Of a DNA stretch of 64,000 bases, positions 34,025 through 42,155 are shown piece after piece. A program made the translations under genes and the position numbers. The stretch spans positions 1 through 64,000 of the forward strand of contig CAZVUM010000014.1 of NCBI GenBank assembly GCA_964629575.1, read 5' to 3'. How positions within the stretch are numbered: position 1 is the first letter of the stretch; every line of letters begins with the position of its first letter. The stretch comes from JAYPWI01 sp964629575 (lineage in GTDB: Bacteria > Actinomycetota > Acidimicrobiia > Acidimicrobiales > Poriferisodalaceae). The notes beneath the pieces were generated by a model. That model searched no databases, was not told the DNA's origin, and saw nothing but the letters and a program-made list of their open reading frames with translations.

Positions 34025-35233
34025 TCACTCGATGACGTAGGCCGCCTCGCCGTGGTCGCTGACGTCGATGCCCGCGAGCTCGGTGTCCTCGGACACCCGC
34101 AGGCCCATCACGGCGTCGAGGACCTTGGCGATGGCGTAGGTGACCACGAACGAGAAGGCGGCGACCACGACGATCGACAGGATCTGGTTCCAGAGCAGTT
34201 CACCACCGCCGAAGAACACGCCGTCGATAAAGTCACCGCCGGGAACCGCGGACGAGTCGGCCATGAAGCCGAGGAGCACACCGCCCACGACACCGCCGAC
34301 GAAGTGGACGCCCACCACGTCGAGGCTGTCGTCGAACCCGAACCGGAACTTGGCCTCGATGGCGAAGAAGCAGAGCACCCCCGCGGCAGCGCCGAACACG
34401 AAGCTGTGCATCGAACCGACGAAACCGGCGGCCGGAGTGATGGCCACGAGGGCGGAGATGATGCCAGACGCCATGCCGATCGTGGACACCTTGCCGTGCT
34501 TCATCACCTCGACGATGCTCCACGCCACCATGCCCGCTGCACCGGCGATGAAGGTGTTGACGAAGGCCTGCGCTGCGGCGCCGTTGGCGGCCAGCGCAGA
34601 GCCGGCGTTGAATCCGAACCAGCCGAACCACAAGATGCCTGCGCCCAGCATCACGAACGGGATGTTGTGCGGCGCCGGACGATTCTGCGGCCATCCAGCG
34701 CGCTTGCCGAGGACGAGCACCAGCGCGAGAGCAGCAGCACCCGCGTTGACGTGGATGGCTGTACCGCCGGCGAAGTCATGGGCCGGCAGGTTGAAGATCC
34801 AGCCGTCGGCTCCGTAAATCCAGTAGACGACCGGGGCGTAGACCAGCAGGCTCCAGACCGGGACAAAGATCATCCAGGCCGAGAACTTCATGCGGTCGGC
34901 GACGGCGCCGGAGATCAGCGCAGGCGTGATGGCGGCGAACGTCATCAAGAACGCGAACGTCGCCAGGAGCTCGGCATCGTGGATGTCCTGCATCCCGACG
35001 AAGTCGAAGTTGCCGATGAACTTCTTCAGCCCGTGCTCGCTACCGCCGGCGGCGAGGCTGAACCCGATCAGGACCCAGACGACCGGCACGATGCCCAGGC
35101 ACCACATGTTCATGTTGAGCATGTTCAGCGCGTTCTTCGCACGAACCATGCCGCCGTAGAACAAGGCGAGCCCGGGCACCATGAAGAGCACGAGGGCCGC
35201 CGAGATCAGGATCCAGGCGATATTGCCTTCCAT
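34025..35233 (-). CDS. amt: ammonium transporter (Amt/MEP/Rh family)
   Basis: A 402-residue ammonium channel with eleven helices. The twin pore histidines are visible in DFAGGTAIHVNAG and VGVHFVGG. The entrance Phe-gate region and ammonium site lie around MTFAAITPALISGA. It imports ammonium under nitrogen limitation. A GlnR-like box (35306-35321) lies about 75-90 bp upstream of the start. No glnB/glnD is adjacent, unlike many bacteria; the gene downstream is a protease. Members of this family end near residue 400, so the gene is complete. Confidence 0.92.
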   Translation of the reverse strand: MEGNIAWILISAALVLFMVPGLALFYGGMVRAKNALNMLNMNMWCLGIVPVVWVLIGFSLAAGGSEHGLKKFIGNFDFVGMQDIHDAELLATFAFLMTFAAITPALISGAVADRMKFSAWMIFVPVWSLLVYAPVVYWIYGADGWIFNLPAHDFAGGTAIHVNAGAAALALVLVLGKRAGWPQNRPAPHNIPFVMLGAGILWFGWFGFNAGSALAANGAAAQAFVNTFIAGAAGMVAWSIVEVMKHGKVSTIGMASGIISALVAITPAAGFVGSMHSFVFGAAAGVLCFFAIEAKFRFGFDDSLDVVGVHFVGGVVGGVLLGFMADSSAVPGGDFIDGVFFGGGELLWNQILSIVVVAAFSFVVTYAIAKVLDAVMGLRVSEDTELAGIDVSDHGEAAYVIE

Positions 35234-35305
35234 GATGTCCTCCCTGACGCAGCGCGCGGACGCCGCATCGACGAGAGGAACCTAGAAACGGCGCACCGCG
35301 GGGCT

Positions 35306-35321
35306 GTTTCCGCTGTGTTAC
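35306..35321 (-). promoter_or_regulatory. GlnR-type binding site upstream of amt
   Basis: Read on the minus strand the site is GTAAC-ACAGCG-GAAAC, matching the actinobacterial GlnR a-site GTnAC-n6-GAAAC exactly. It lies 73-88 bp upstream of the amt ATG. A second GTTTC copy in inverted orientation lies about 17 bp closer to the gene. GlnR is the global nitrogen regulator of many Actinobacteria. Confidence 0.55.
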
Positions 35322-35337
35322 GAGCAGATGAACTGGC

Positions 35338-36030
35338 TCAGAGAGGGCGAGGCGTCCCGATCTCGCCAATGCTGTCGGGGGAGTTGGTCAGCTCGACGAA
35401 GGACTCTCGCGCCGCCGCGGCGGCCCGCTCGATCGCGTCCGGGTCGGTCATGAGAGCCGACGCGACGACACGGGTCAGCTGTGCGGGAAGCTCTTCCGAC
35501 ACTCGGTCTGAGCCAAAGCTGTCCACCATCGAGGTGAGCATCCGACACACGAGGACCGAAGCGGCCCTGATCTCGTTCTCGTCGTCTTCGTCGACGCCGA
35601 TCCCAGCGGCCCGCATCCCGCGAACCAGCACGTAGTCGCCTATGGGCGAGATCTCCCACCCTGCGACCCGTGCGGCCCGCCACACACGCGAGGCCTCGTT
35701 GAGGCGGCAGAGGAAGAACCCCATCATGCTCCCGAAGCCGACCGCCGGATCGTCGTGCGACATCGTCTCCATGGCCGCCTCGGCGAAGTTGGGAACCAGG
35801 TGGGCGAACGCCGCGTCGATCGCCTCATCGACGCTCAGGAAATGGTTGTAGAACGTGCCGACCGCGACGTCTGCGACCTCGGCGATGTCGGTGCTCGACA
35901 GACGCGAGTCCTGCTGTTCGAGCAGCAGGTCGATCACCGCATCGAGCAGCGACGCCCGGGTCTCCAGGCGCCGCCGCTCGGTGCGTGTCATGCCCTCGGT
36001 TGCGCGCGGCCGGGTATCGCTCATGCTCAT
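35338..36030 (-). CDS. TetR family regulator (second of an overlapping pair)
   Basis: A 230-residue TetR regulator. The helix-turn-helix reads ETRASLLDAVIDLLLEQQDS, then LSSTDIAEVADVAVGTFYNHF. The ligand domain carries no recognised ligand signature. The ATG at 36028-36030 overlaps the TGA of the preceding TetR gene (ATGA). The two are translated as a coupled pair, which suggests hetero-oligomers or linked control, perhaps of their own operon or of the nitrogen/efflux genes around. It ends just upstream of the GlnR-like box, so its 3' end is in the amt promoter region. Confidence 0.87.
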   Translation of the reverse strand: MSMSDTRPRATEGMTRTERRRLETRASLLDAVIDLLLEQQDSRLSSTDIAEVADVAVGTFYNHFLSVDEAIDAAFAHLVPNFAEAAMETMSHDDPAVGFGSMMGFFLCRLNEASRVWRAARVAGWEISPIGDYVLVRGMRAAGIGVDEDDENEIRAASVLVCRMLTSMVDSFGSDRVSEELPAQLTRVVASALMTDPDAIERAAAAARESFVELTNSPDSIGEIGTPRPL

Positions 36031-36668
36031 GCCGCCTCCCCGGTCCTCTCCTCGACCAGGTCGAGGCTGAGTTCCGCCTGAGTCGCCACCATGTCGGCAT
36101 CGCCGAAATGAGCGGCGTGCAGCATTCGGGCGATGCGCCGCCGCACCGGCCGCGTGAGCGTGCGGCCGCCGTACAGGTCGCCGCACGCGGCCATGATGTA
36201 CAGCACCATCGATCCGGCGTGCCCTGCGGGGACGCCGCGATCTTCCATCGAGTGGAGGTGTTGTTCGCGCATCTTCTCTGCGATGCCCGCGAGCGCGTCC
36301 TCCTTGAGAACCCTCCGGTTGGCTGCGTGGGCGACGGCCCACTCCGAGCCGTCCACTTCGAGCGTGACGAGATAGTCAGCCACGAACTCGGCGATCGCCA
36401 TCGGGTAGTCGTCCGAACCAACGATGCGAGTCGCCCACTCCAGCGCCCACTCCGACGTCGGCTCGATCGCCTCGTCCACCGCGGCGTCGACGTCTGCGAA
36501 GTGGTTGTAGAAGGTTGCCGCGGCGTGATCGGCCCGTTTGGCGATCAGCCTGGCGTTCACATCGCGGGGACCACGCTCGAGTAGAAGGTCGCGCGTCGCC
36601 TCGAGTAGGTCTTCGTGAGTCGCCAGACGTCGACGCTCGGTCCGCGTCATTGTCTGTTCCACCGCCAC
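36027..36668 (-). CDS. TetR family regulator (first of an overlapping pair)
   Basis: A 213-residue TetR regulator. The helix-turn-helix is near residues 15-60: THEDLLEATRDLLLERGPRD, NARLIAKRADHAAATFYNHF. It shares the TMTRTERRRL lead-in with its downstream partner, suggesting that the pair arose by duplication. The upstream non-coding region holds a perfect 8-bp inverted repeat at 36762-36785, a good candidate operator. The regulated pathway is unknown. Confidence 0.87.
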   Translation of the reverse strand: MAVEQTMTRTERRRLATHEDLLEATRDLLLERGPRDVNARLIAKRADHAAATFYNHFADVDAAVDEAIEPTSEWALEWATRIVGSDDYPMAIAEFVADYLVTLEVDGSEWAVAHAANRRVLKEDALAGIAEKMREQHLHSMEDRGVPAGHAGSMVLYIMAACGDLYGGRTLTRPVRRRIARMLHAAHFGDADMVATQAELSLDLVEERTGEAA

Positions 36669-37259
36669 GGCACCAACCTCCTAGTCGTTGACCGTTTCCA
36701 CCGTACGCCGATTCGCATCCACCGCGAATCGGCGCCGCCCGCAAGAGTGACTCGCGCCCATATGGTTGAACTGCGGCTCAACCATGAGCGCTCGTCGAAG
36801 AATCGAGGGTCGGGGAGACCGCGCTCCCCGACCCGCGCAACGCCGAGCGATTGTGTGGCAATCAGTTCGTCCCCACAGGCGTGGTTGAACTCTCCCAGCG
36901 TCATGTCCGCCCCATCGACCCGGGCACGAAGTGCCTGAGCCCTTATCCCACTTCGAGACATCGACGAAACATCTGGACAGATCCTCGCCCGGCGCCTCCC
37001 GTGCCACGAAACGCACTGAACTCAGGACATCGTGGGGCAAGAACCGACTGACGAGTGTCGCTGTTGTGGCCCATTTTGGTAGCGGTCGACAATGCATCAA
37101 GTCTTAAACACTTGTTCAGTACTGGGCGCCGCGTCGTCTGTTCTACAGTCACTCAGAGCGAGACAGGCTCTCCTGGTTCATCACTCAGCGTGGAGGGCAA
37201 CCCGTCCGAACAGAAGGGACACGCCCCCGACGGGAGCGGTGGACTGAAGGGACACGGCC
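36669..37259. other. 590-bp non-coding region with candidate operators
   Basis: No convincing gene lies here. It contains the inverted repeat at 36762-36785, a related direct copy TGGTTGAAC at 36882-36890, and a shorter inverted repeat CAAGT-N7-ACTTG at 37098-37114. The stretch around 36900-37150 is more A/T-rich than its surroundings, as expected for promoter DNA feeding the 37260 gene and the TetR pair. Confidence 0.5.
36762..36785. promoter_or_regulatory. inverted repeat, candidate TetR operator
   Basis: Perfect 8-bp arms ATGGTTGA and TCAACCAT separated by 8 bp, with a total span of 24 bp, as expected for TetR-type dimers. It lies 94 bp upstream of the first TetR start codon. A partial copy, TGGTTGAAC, recurs at 36882-36890. 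Confidence 0.5.
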
Positions 37260-37664
37260 ATGTTCGAGGACGAGATCTCGCTCGACTTGTTGTGGGACGG
37301 ACCGGCCGCGCTCCAACGCACGTCAGAGGATCGAGCCCTTCGTTCGAACGTCGCTCGCAGTCTCCTGGAGACATGTGGCCGGGTGCGCCGTACCGCTGAA
37401 GTCCTCGACGTCGAGGGCCGCCTCCCCGAGCTTGCGCCCACGCCGAGCGAGCTGCGCCTCGCAATCGACCTCGCGGCGAGCGCCCGGTTCTCGCGTCCGC
37501 TTCAGCTGCGGATCATCGAATGGGTCGAATCGGTGTGCCTGCTCTTCGCCGTACAGACCGAGCCGGCAGGCAGCGTCCTCGACGCGACGAAGGATCTCGC
37601 AGACGCGTTGCTCGCGCACGTGGCGCCCGCACCCGCCGACCTGGAGCGCTGGGCTCTGCCCTAG
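37260..37664 (+). CDS. hypothetical protein
   Basis: A 134-residue soluble, mostly helical protein with no recognised domain. It has no signal peptide or membrane segment. Shine-Dalgarno AAGGGA lies 8 nt before the ATG at 37260, which supports the gene and its start. It is convergent with the cystathionine gene, 6 bp apart. Its acidic and Leu-rich composition (ELRLAIDLAASARF, LRIIEWVESVCLLF) suggests a helical bundle. No role is proposed. Confidence 0.55.
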   Translation: MFEDEISLDLLWDGPAALQRTSEDRALRSNVARSLLETCGRVRRTAEVLDVEGRLPELAPTPSELRLAIDLAASARFSRPLQLRIIEWVESVCLLFAVQTEPAGSVLDATKDLADALLAHVAPAPADLERWALP

Positions 37665-37670
37665 CCCTCC

Positions 37671-38858
37671 TCAGCTGACGACTGCGAGGGCGTTCTCGAC
37701 GTCGGCCACGAGATCCGCGCTGGATTCGATGCCGACCGACATCCGAATCAGATCGTCGGGAACCTCCAGATCCGAACCCGCAACGCTGGCATGTGTCATC
37801 GCGCCAGGGTGCTCAATGAGGCTCTCGACGGCGCCGAGAGACTCCGCGAGCGTGAAGACGCGGGTCGCGGTCACGACCTTCTCGGCCGCTGCCCTGCCAC
37901 CCGCGATCCGGAACGAAACCATACCGCCGTAGCCGGACATCTGCCGAGCGGCCGCTGCGTGGCCGGGGTGGTCGGCGAGCCCCGGGTAGAGCACGTGCGT
38001 CACCGCTGGATGACCCCCGAGAACGTCGACGATCGCCGCAGCGTTCTCGCAATGGCGATCCATCCGCACAGCGAGGGTCTTCACCCCGCGCAGGGCGAGA
38101 TAGCAGTCGAACGGGCTGGCGATCGCACCGACTGCGTTCTGGGTGAACACGAGGTGCTCGGCCAGTTCGTCGTCGTTGGTGGCGACAAAGCCCCCGACGA
38201 CGTCGCTGTGACCACCGAGGTACTTCGTCGCAGAGTGCACCACCACGTCCGCACCGAGAGCGAGCGGCTGCTGCAGATAGGGCGTCGCGAACGTGTTGTC
38301 GACGACCACCAGGCCACCGAGCTCGTGCGCGACCTCGGCGATGGCCTCGATGTCGACCACCGTGAGGAGGGGGTTGGTCGGTGTCTCGAGCCAGACGAGC
38401 TTCGTCCGCGGATCCCAGCTCTCCCGGATCGCCTCGGGTTGCGTCAGATCGACCGCAGTCGTGCGGACGCCGGCGCGCCCGTGCACCTTGTCGATGAGGC
38501 GGAAGGTGCCTCCGTACGCATCGTTGCCGAGGAGTACCCCGCAACCGGGCTCGAGGAGCCGCAACACTGCGTCCTCGGCAGCCAGGCCCGAGGCGAACGC
38601 GAACCCGTGCGCCGCCCCTTCGAGCGACGCCACGCAGGCCTCATAGGCGTGACGGGTCGGGTTGCCGGTGCGGGCGTACTCGTAGCCGTGCTTGGGTTGG
38701 CCGATCCCGTCCTGGGCGAAGGTCGTCGCAAGCGCGATCGGCGTGACCACACCCCCGGTCCGCTGGTCGTGCGGCTGCCCGGCACGGATGGCCCGGGTCT
38801 CGAAGCCGAACTCTTCGGGATCCTCGAAGCCCGACAGAAGCGGGTCGCCGCCCATCAT
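37671..38858 (-). CDS. PLP-dependent trans-sulfuration enzyme (cystathionine gamma-synthase/lyase)
   Basis: A 395-residue Cys/Met-metabolism PLP enzyme. The PLP-binding lysine lies in HSATKYLGGHSD. The PLP-phosphate and substrate segments are YEYARTGNPTR and ASGLAAEDAV, with VVVDNTFATPYLQQPL ahead of the lysine. It either makes cystathionine from an activated homoserine or splits cystathionine to cysteine. It overlaps the cystathionine beta-synthase gene by 4 bp (ATGA), so the pair most likely acts in transsulfuration from homocysteine to cysteine, favouring the lyase role. Distinguishing synthase from lyase is not possible by eye. Confidence 0.87.
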   Translation of the reverse strand: MMGGDPLLSGFEDPEEFGFETRAIRAGQPHDQRTGGVVTPIALATTFAQDGIGQPKHGYEYARTGNPTRHAYEACVASLEGAAHGFAFASGLAAEDAVLRLLEPGCGVLLGNDAYGGTFRLIDKVHGRAGVRTTAVDLTQPEAIRESWDPRTKLVWLETPTNPLLTVVDIEAIAEVAHELGGLVVVDNTFATPYLQQPLALGADVVVHSATKYLGGHSDVVGGFVATNDDELAEHLVFTQNAVGAIASPFDCYLALRGVKTLAVRMDRHCENAAAIVDVLGGHPAVTHVLYPGLADHPGHAAAARQMSGYGGMVSFRIAGGRAAAEKVVTATRVFTLAESLGAVESLIEHPGAMTHASVAGSDLEVPDDLIRMSVGIESSADLVADVENALAVVS

Positions 38859-40249
38859 GGCGTCACCTCCGGTGCCTCCGGGGTGAGGAACTGCAGGACG
38901 TCGGTCCGCGACAGGATCGTGCGCGGTCGGCCGCCGTCGAGCACCAGCACCGCCTGGTTGGCGTCGAGAAGCTCTACCGCCCGTTCGACCGGCTCACCGA
39001 CGCCGATCGTCGGGAGGGGTGGATTCATGATGTCCTCGACCTGCGAGTCCAGGACTGCGGCCGCGTCGACCGTCTGGCCCATCGCCCACAACTCCGACAC
39101 CGATCCGACCACCTCTGCTGCCGCGAGGGGCATCTCGCCCTTGGCGACGGGGAGCTGGCTCACGCCGTGCTTGCGCATCGCCAGGACGGCGGTCCGCACC
39201 GTGTCTTCGGGATTGACGTAGACGAGAGGCGGAACCTCGGTCTCCTTGACGTCGAGCAAGTCCCCCACGACGGTTCCGCCGCCGCGGGTGAAGCCCATGG
39301 TCGCCATCCAGTCCTTGTCGAAGATCTTCGACAGATAGCCACGCCCCGAGTCAGGGATCAGCACCACGACGAGATCGTCCTCGGTGAGGCCTGCGGCGAC
39401 CTCGAGGGCCGCCGCAACAGCGGTGCCGCCTGACCCGCCGATGAGCAGCCCTTCTTCCCGGGTCACGCGATGGGCCATCGCGAACGAGTCGGCGTCGGAG
39501 ATGGCGATCGTCCGGTCGACGACTCCTGGGTCATAGGTGGGTGGCCAGAAGTCCTCACCGACGCCTTCGACGAGATACGGACGGCCGCTGCCGCCCGAGT
39601 ACACCGAACCCTCTGGATCCGCGGCGACGATCTGGACGCTGGGGTCGACTTCCTTCAAGTACCGCCCCACTCCGCTGAGGGTTCCGCCGGTACCGGCACC
39701 CGCAACGAAGTGGGTGATCCGCCCCTTGGTCTGCTCCCAGATCTCGGGTCCTGTCGACTCGTAGTGCGCTCGAGGGTTGTCGTCGTTGTGGTACTGGTTC
39801 GGCCGGTACGCACCCGGGGTCTCGTTGAACAGGCGCTCCGCCGTGGAGTAGTAGGACTGCGGATCGTCGGGCGGCACTGCGACTGGGCACACGACGACCT
39901 CGGCGCCGTACGCCTCGAGGAGCGACACCTTCTCCTCGCTGACCTTGTCGGTCATCACGAAGATGCACTTGTAGCCCCGCTGCGCCGCGACGATCGCGAG
40001 GCCGACGCCGGTGTTGCCCGACGTCGGTTCGATGATGGTTCCCCCCGGCTTGAGGAGGCCGGCCTCCTCGGCCGCGTCGATCATCGTCACCGCCGGCCGG
40101 TCCTTGCTGCTACCGCCTGGGTTGGTGGTCTCGAGCTTGAGAACGACCGGACAGGCGATCTCTCGCCCCACTTGACGCAAGCGGACCAGGGGGGTGTTGC
40201 CGATCAGGTCCAGGACCGAATCGGCGATGTCGAGATCGTCGAGACTCAT
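38855..40249 (-). CDS. cbs: cystathionine beta-synthase
   Basis: A 464-residue enzyme condensing homocysteine and serine to cystathionine. The PLP lysine is in NPGGSSKDRPAVTMID, the phosphate loop in VAGAGTGGTLSGVGRYL and the substrate loop in EPTSGNTG. Two CBS (Bateman) domains follow from about residue 340 (VYVNPEDTVRTAVLAMRKHG, SQLPVAKGEMP). These are regulatory in some members. It is the first gene of an operon with the gamma-synthase/lyase, overlapping by 4 bp. Length matches full cystathionine beta-synthases of Actinobacteria. Confidence 0.92.
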   Translation of the reverse strand: MSLDDLDIADSVLDLIGNTPLVRLRQVGREIACPVVLKLETTNPGGSSKDRPAVTMIDAAEEAGLLKPGGTIIEPTSGNTGVGLAIVAAQRGYKCIFVMTDKVSEEKVSLLEAYGAEVVVCPVAVPPDDPQSYYSTAERLFNETPGAYRPNQYHNDDNPRAHYESTGPEIWEQTKGRITHFVAGAGTGGTLSGVGRYLKEVDPSVQIVAADPEGSVYSGGSGRPYLVEGVGEDFWPPTYDPGVVDRTIAISDADSFAMAHRVTREEGLLIGGSGGTAVAAALEVAAGLTEDDLVVVLIPDSGRGYLSKIFDKDWMATMGFTRGGGTVVGDLLDVKETEVPPLVYVNPEDTVRTAVLAMRKHGVSQLPVAKGEMPLAAAEVVGSVSELWAMGQTVDAAAVLDSQVEDIMNPPLPTIGVGEPVERAVELLDANQAVLVLDGGRPRTILSRTDVLQFLTPEAPEVTP

Positions 40250-40321
40250 GACCCCATTGTGCGCCGCCCGGAGGCGCGAATGTGCATTGTCGGCCCGAAA
40301 GCTGTCCCGGCACCCACCCGC

Positions 40322-41218
40322 TCAGCTCAGGAGCGACAGTGCCAGGCCGATCGGCAAGGCGGCGAAGCTCACGACGGTCAGAATCAGCGCGATGAGTGCG
40401 AACGTTTTCGACTGATCCCCCGGTGGCTTACCGCAGCGGCCGATGGTCTCCCAGAGGGCCTCCATGGGGCGCACGGTCGTCATGACGATCCGCCTCCGGG
40501 CCGTCGCGGCGCCACGCAGGATCACCCACGACGCGACGAGAAAGATCACGAAGACGACGATCGTGATGAGCACCTGGATCCACGTGGAGGACACCGCCGC
40601 CACGATGGCCGCCCGAGCGGCGTTCAATCCGCCGGACAGGACAGCTCCGCCGAGGAGGAACGTGGGCACACCGAGCGGGTTGCGTTTGAAGCCCGGCTGG
40701 ACTCGCTCGGTCTGTTTCATCGCGCGGTAGAGCAGCGGGCGAGCAGGATCGTCGTGCAGACAGGCCGCCTCACGTCGCTGGTACAGCCGGTGCATCGCAT
40801 CGATCGCCGACGCCAGATACGAGCGCACGAGGAACTGGGTCACGATCTTCACCAGATACTCGGCCATCGGCTTGAGGGGGCGCACCCGCGGGACCTTGAC
40901 CGAGCGTCCGCCGTTGCGGTCGAGAACCTCGAGCGACCGGATCGCCAGCGAATGCGCCCGCTCGAACCGCTCAGGATGCCCGAGCGGCCGCTTGGCACCG
41001 AGCTCGAGCACGATGTCGCGATCCACGCCGTCGTGGGCACCCATGTCGCCGAGGACCGCATCTGCGGCGTCGGCGTCGCTCTTGCGGAGCGCCTGGAACG
41101 CGTCCAGCCGATCGTCGAGCTCGTCGAGGAGCAGGTTGCGCGCCCCCTCCTGTTTCCCCTCGGCGACCTCGCCGGTTTCCCGGGTCTCCCCGCCCTCGTC
41201 GGGCCCCGCAGCAGCCAT
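40322..41218 (-). CDS. membrane hypothetical protein
   Basis: A 298-residue protein. The acidic N-terminal part (EGGETRETGEVAEGKQ) and a soluble helical region of about 180 residues precede three C-terminal helices (ITIVVFVIFLVASWVIL, then FALIALILTVVSFAALPIG and others). No family was recognised. It is divergent from the ferritin-like gene; only 72 bp separate the starts and a perfect palindrome lies between them. They may therefore be controlled by one repressor. Confidence 0.55.
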   Translation of the reverse strand: MAAAGPDEGGETRETGEVAEGKQEGARNLLLDELDDRLDAFQALRKSDADAADAVLGDMGAHDGVDRDIVLELGAKRPLGHPERFERAHSLAIRSLEVLDRNGGRSVKVPRVRPLKPMAEYLVKIVTQFLVRSYLASAIDAMHRLYQRREAACLHDDPARPLLYRAMKQTERVQPGFKRNPLGVPTFLLGGAVLSGGLNAARAAIVAAVSSTWIQVLITIVVFVIFLVASWVILRGAATARRRIVMTTVRPMEALWETIGRCGKPPGDQSKTFALIALILTVVSFAALPIGLALSLLS

Positions 41219-41246
41219 GGCTGCGACGCTACAGCGCAGGCCTCAC

Positions 41247-41264
41247 TACACTGAACGATCGTTC
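41247..41264. promoter_or_regulatory. -10 box abutting a palindromic operator
   Basis: TACACT (41247-41252) is followed directly by the 12-bp perfect palindrome GAACGATCGTTC (41253-41264). A repressor bound there would block the ferritin-like gene promoter. The site lies between two divergent genes and may regulate both. The shape (GAACG-N-CGTTC) is typical of TetR-type operators. Confidence 0.5.
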
Positions 41265-41290
41265 GTACGTCACAGGCCGGGGGTTCGCCA

Positions 41291-42106
41291 GTGCGCAAGC
41301 AGATTCCACCCGACTCTCTCGCTCGGGACCCGCGTTTCCACCGCCGGTCCACCGAGGAGCGATTGAGCGATCCGCGCAACAGCGTGGTCCGATCGATCGA
41401 CCCAGCGGTCGAGGATGTCGACGAGCGAGCCCGCCGCCAGATGCACGGCATCTTCGTCGGTGAGATCCAGGCGCTCGAGGGTGCCGGCCGCACCGCGTTC
41501 GACTTCCAGGACGGCGAGGTGCCCTTCGAGCTCAAGCTCGACATGGCGCGGCAGTGCTGGGACGAGGCACGCCATTGCGAGATCTCGGTGAAGCTCACCG
41601 ACCACATGGGCGGAGAGCTCGGCGAGTACACCGAGTTCACCACGCTCTTCGAGGCGGCATGCCACGACGATCCGGTGTTCCGGCTCGCCGGCGTCAACCG
41701 CGCCCTCGAGGGGTTGGCGATCGACGTCTTCAGCATGATGCGGGACTTCGGCGAGGAGATGTCGGACCCGGTCATGTACTTCTGCGAGGACTGGATGCTC
41801 GCCGACGAGGTCACGCACGTGAAGATGGGCTCGCGGTGGCTCCGCGAGGTCACCGAGAAGGATCCCGAGCGCCGCACCAAGGCCCTCGACTTCCAGAAGG
41901 TCGTCGACCAGCTGTTCAACTTCGGTGGGGCACGCGGCGACGATCCCGAAGCCGCCATTCAGCTCGCGCGCCAGTTCCGGGAGATGGCCGGATTCTCCTC
42001 CGGCGAAGTGGACGAGATCGCGGAGATGTCCAGGCAGGCCCGCGATGCCGGCGCCGTCGCCAGCCAGACCGGCGCGATGGACGAGATCCGCGCGGCGACC
42101 GCCTGA
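41291..42106 (+). CDS. ferritin-like di-iron DUF455-type protein
   Basis: A 271-residue helical-bundle protein from GTG 41291. Ferritin-like metal ligands are visible: VGEIQALEGAGRTAFDF (first Glu), CWDEARHCEI (ExxH) and EDWMLADEVTHVKMG (second ExxH). Together they make a di-iron site of the DUF455/rubrerythrin-like type. No oxygenase substrate can be named. Possible roles are oxidation or iron handling. It follows a -10 box overlapped by a palindromic operator, so it is likely regulated by a repressor. Confidence 0.75.
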   Translation: MRKQIPPDSLARDPRFHRRSTEERLSDPRNSVVRSIDPAVEDVDERARRQMHGIFVGEIQALEGAGRTAFDFQDGEVPFELKLDMARQCWDEARHCEISVKLTDHMGGELGEYTEFTTLFEAACHDDPVFRLAGVNRALEGLAIDVFSMMRDFGEEMSDPVMYFCEDWMLADEVTHVKMGSRWLREVTEKDPERRTKALDFQKVVDQLFNFGGARGDDPEAAIQLARQFREMAGFSSGEVDEIAEMSRQARDAGAVASQTGAMDEIRAATA

Positions 42107-42155
42107 CCCTTCCCGGATGCCTTGACGACCGTCGGCACCTGCCGATCGGATCGTC

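Noticed and set aside
33938..35635. Antisense frame of 565 residues opposite the ammonium transporter
   Set aside because: His/Asp/Glu/Arg-rich shadow with no motifs; the transporter is well supported.
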